DNA from: Mytilus californianus
Taxonomy: Eukaryota; Mollusca; Bivalvia; Mytilida; Mytilidae
Direction of reading: 5' to 3'
DNA: 64,000 bases
Assembly: GCF_021869535.1 (NCBI RefSeq)
Contig: NW_026262712.1
Coordinates: 50,016,884 to 50,080,883, forward strand
Numbering within the stretch: the first letter of the stretch is position 1; every line of letters starts with the position of its first letter. Below are positions 60,785 to 64,000 of the stretch, piece after piece. Position numbers and translations under genes: made by a program. The notes beneath the pieces are model-generated. The model saw only the letters and a list, made by a program, of their open reading frames with translations. It was not told the origin of the DNA and did not search any database.

Positions 60785-61310
60785 GAACACATTTGTATGT
60801 ATTTCCCATAGGGCCTATGTAAAACTAAGTCCCTCTCTGGCGGCCAGCATGGATGATGGATCAGCTTCAAAGTAACAACACTTTGTCAGCATGCCATAAG
60901 GATCATATGTTACACGAAGTCCCCCTCTGGCAGCCATCTTGGATGATGGATCGGCTTCAAAGTAACAACACTTGGTCAGTACCTCATACGGAACATTCAT
61001 GCCATGTTTTATCTCTTTCCATTTAGTTGTTCTCTAAAAGGAGACATTTTTATGTATTGTCCATAGAGTCCTATGTTAAACGAAGTCCCTCGCTGGCGGC
61101 CATCTTGAATGATGTATCAGCTACAAAGTAACAACACTTGGTCAGCACCTCATAAGAAACATTCATACCATGTTTGGCTTCATTCCATTCAGTGGTTCTC
61201 TAGAAGAAGTTCAAATTTTAAAAAGTTAAAGACGACGACGGACGACGAAGGCCAAGTGATGAAAAAGCTCACTTGGCCCTATGGACCAGGTGAGCTTAAA
61301 AGCTATTTAT
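60785..61310. repeat. Bivalve-type repeat cluster with terminal hairpin
   Basis: A block containing AAGTCCCTCTCTGGCGGCCA, GGATGATGGATCAGCTTCAA and AGTAACAACACTTTGTCAGC occurs three times, with starts at 60828, 60918 and 61084. It ends in a GACGACGACGGACGACGAAG stretch and a hairpin, GGCCAAGTGAT / CTCACTTGGCC (61250-61279). I recognise this tail as common in bivalve genomes. Non-coding. Confidence 0.6.
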
Positions 61311-61324
61311 CAAGAATATACTAA

Positions 61325-62689
61325 TTGAACCATAGTAACAAAATGTTTAACAAGCCGTAAGATCGAACATCGAACATCGAAAAAAAAAAGTTTCGTTTTA
61401 TCAGAGAACAGATCAGCGATAACGCCTACACTGTTTCCGGGTAATAAATTCGTTATTTATATCGACTTCGTCGAAAAAAAAACTATCGTACAATTATGAT
61501 ACTTATGAATCAGGAGTTTATATTTTTTGTTACTTTTTTAATGTAATGAATAATCATTAAATTAGGAAAAATATTCATAATGTTTTAGTTGATACACAAG
61601 GTTGGAAAAACATTTGCAAGCATGATAAACTATAATGCACTTCAATGTTCCTATTAATTACTTTTTTGCTTTCCATGTTCACGAGAGTGCCAAAACCAGA
61701 ATCCACACCTGTAATTCTGAGATGGCATGTAAGAATTAAATGAAATGTGAGGTATACGTAAATACGTAAGGAACCATGCAAACGACACAAAAAACAAACT
61801 GGTGGGGATAAATATATCATTCCGGGAAATTTATCAGTCTGAGAGTAAACAAAAGATCTGATGAAATCATAAAGACATCTGACTTTCAAATTAATTAAGC
61901 TTATCTAGGATATCTCAAATAAGGCATTTGATATCAAGTTGTGAATGCATGAGAGGAAAAACAATCAAAGTACTGACGTACTGTTTACTTGGGTTGACCT
62001 AATATCTGGTGGCTGGCGATTAAATCATATAGATTTCAATCTCCATGAAGACTACTATCAGTTGCTTTCTGAAGTCGAGTGGTAAACATTTCAGCCACAG
62101 TCAAGACGATAACATACTAGTATTTACAATTTAATCAATGGGATAGGCTATGTGTGCACAGTGGGTCGAATAGCACAACAAAAAAAACCCAAAAAAATGT
62201 GTTTTGCACTGAACGAAGACTAGATAAAATAAATACAATCAATGAATGTTCGAATGTCGAGCTGATGTGATTGTGTAAAAAAAGCCACCCTTCCCCAATA
62301 CGAGACTGGATAAGTTAAAGTCAATATATTTCTATACTGATTTGATCCTTGATGTGTATCCAGTATGCGTTGGTTGCCATGTTCCATAAAACTTCACAGC
62401 GGAAACCGTTTGTGGTCGTTGATTAGTTTCAAATAGTTCTAATTTAAAAAGCAAGTCAGACCTCGTCTATTTCATTAATCATAGCAGTACTCAACTAATA
62501 TTGAACTCGTATGATATATACCATGTTTATAATATTAATTGTCTTATTTGTCTTGATGATCTGTTTATTAGTAAACGGAAGAAGTAATTTACAGAAGTCT
62601 ATTCGCTTAGTTTAATCAGTAGTGGATCAATGAACTAGTGAAAAGGGGATGTATTAATCAAATACTTATATTTAAGATATGAAAAAAGT
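61325..62689. other. Gene-less stretch
   Basis: No gene or familiar repeat recognised. Confidence 0.4.
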
Positions 62690-62925
62690 AAAATCACAAA
62701 AATACTGAACTCCGAGATAAAATCATAACGGAAAGTCAATAAGCAAATGGCAAAATCAAAAGCTCAAACACATTAAACGAATGGACAACAACTGTCATAT
62801 TCCTGACTTGGTACAGGCATTTTCTTATGTAGAAAATGGTGGATTAAATCTGGTTTAATAGCTAGCTAAACCTCTCACTTGTATGACAGTCGCATATAAT
62901 TCCATTATAGTGACAACGATGAAAG
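62690..62925 (-). repeat. PLE-type 3' tail A, solo copy
   Basis: The minus strand runs from ATGGAATTATATGCGACTGT through GTACCAAGTCAGGAATATGA and GAGTTCAGTATTTTTGTGAT. It starts at nearly the same tail position as the 58421-58615 copy. Confidence 0.75.
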
Positions 62926-63739
62926 AGATATAAGGATAAGGAGATAATCAGCAGAATTTACCGGGTCAGCAACATAACAAAAAATATTAACATACATTGA
63001 CATCCATTGACTCTTTGCGAAATTGAAAATGCAAAGTCTATCTGATTTTTTGTTTGGTTTGCTTGAATTCATAAATTCACATACACTTCTACAAACAAAA
63101 AAATGCACTTTGTAGTCTAATCAATATCCGGAAGCTGAAAAAGTTCCCTATTCTAGCGATCCCTACCATACATTATATAGTAAGTGCCATCTCCGCCTAG
63201 TATAGACTCTGCAAGGCCTGGCTAGAAAACCTAAAACAGTTCTGGATCTTCATAACTTCGACTTGTTAAGACAAGTAGGCTTATTTCCGAAGTACAAATG
63301 TGTGTGTATTTCTTGCAAAATGAAAAAAAACATAATTCACAAAGGGCAGCAACTGAAAGCATTAAGAAATGCATCTAGTTAAACCATCTAAGTGTATCCT
63401 TGTCATTCTTTTAAATGTGTCTCCACGATAGTTTAACTTACCAGTTTCGAATGTGAGCGCTCACATAGTGAGCTCATGTTCCTTAAATTTTGTTTACGTG
63501 CAACAACAGGGGGAGATATGACTAAATGGATTAGCACGGATACCTTGTTTGTGTTTATATGATAGTTAAGACTTTTGCTCGCAGACTTCAACGAAAAATT
63601 ACGGTGATGATGACGTATGGCCGTTTAAGTTCAAATGGCAAATTAAATGCACATTCAAGACGAGAACATGATAATGTGATATGACCATAATTTAGACCTT
63701 ACCTTGTACTAGACGACACACTAAGCCTGACTCCTAATT
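62926..63739. other. Gene-less stretch
   Basis: Nothing recognised apart from a small palindrome, GTGAGCGCTCAC, at 63453-63464. Confidence 0.4.
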
Positions 63740-63975
63740 TGCTCTTTTACAACAAAAAAAAAACAGTCAACAGGTAGACATGTCCGCCTACGCTGACACA
63801 TTTTTCTGCCTCCGAGTCGACCAGTCTTTGTCCTTACTCCTAAATGCAGAGTGCATAGCGGAGCGCCAGCAAATATGTATTTTCAAATATTTGGTTTGAC
63901 CCCGTCAGATTCGAACCCACAGCCTTCCGCACTCAGGGGGAGCACGGTACCAAAAGACTACGAGGCAGTAAAAAA
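63740..63975 (-). mobile_element. tRNA-derived SINE
   Basis: On the minus strand the head (63975 to about 63900) resembles a tRNA: CTGCCTCGTAGTCTTTTGGT covers a degenerate A box, followed by CTGAGTGCGGAAGGCTGTGG and the B box GGTTCGAATC. The body continues with GCGCTCCGCTATGCACTCTG and CAAAGACTGGTCGACTCGGA, ending in T/A-rich sequence. It is not a functional tRNA: the acceptor arms do not close. Confidence 0.65.
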
Positions 63976-64000
63976 ATAAAACAAATTGTGTAAATCATAT

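Noticed and set aside
63890..63975. Functional tRNA gene on the minus strand
   Set aside because: The B box is good, but the A box is degenerate, the acceptor arm does not pair and a SINE body follows.

Overview
The window looks like nuclear DNA of a marine bivalve, most likely a mussel (Mytilus or a close relative). It is AT-rich, gene-poor and full of interspersed repeats. Several short repeats match sequences I recognise as very abundant in Mytilus: a tail with a core reading GTACCAAGTCAGGAATATG, a 'GAGCAACACGACGGGTGCC' tail, a 'GTTGTCTCATTGGCA' repeat, and hammerhead-ribozyme repeats. The species call is an inference. There are no prokaryotic features.

Layout. 0-10 kb: foldback and MITE-like elements (109-329, 1438-1719, 1728-1864, 3268-3790), two decayed hammerhead repeats (4481-4524 minus, 6679-6722 plus), and a tandem block of a retrozyme-like repeat (8921-9670) with a hammerhead in each of its two complete units; the first has every core position intact. 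7.8-12.5 kb: one convincing host gene, the terminal exon of a nicotinic-type Cys-loop receptor subunit on the minus strand, plus a decayed 3' fragment of a paralogue about 3 kb further along the same strand. 13.9-20.9 kb: an inverted truncated Penelope-like element (PLE), a 41-bp minisatellite, and a nearly complete but dead PLE whose GIY-YIG endonuclease lies upstream of the reverse transcriptase, the permuted order of the Naiad type. 21-32 kb: no recognisable gene; a 22-bp minisatellite, two TA-flanked MITEs and scattered repeat pieces. 32.07-48.90 kb: four nearly identical tandem copies of a 4.2-kb unit built partly from PLE debris; its repeat boundary lies inside the left terminal inverted repeat of a MITE (48875-49323), which itself sits in PLE sequence. 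49.3-51.2 kb: the reverse transcriptase and 3' tail of a second PLE family. 52.29-58.35 kb: an essentially full-length, dead non-LTR retrotransposon (ORF1, APE endonuclease, RT) with a 12-bp target-site duplication and a 2A-like motif. 58.4-64 kb: further tails, a second copy of the palindromic element, a bivalve repeat cluster and a tRNA-derived SINE.

Apart from the receptor exon, nearly everything interpretable is mobile DNA in various stages of decay. The points most worth a second look are the tandem hammerhead repeats, the 4.2-kb array with its breakpoint in a transposon end, and the permuted-domain PLEs.
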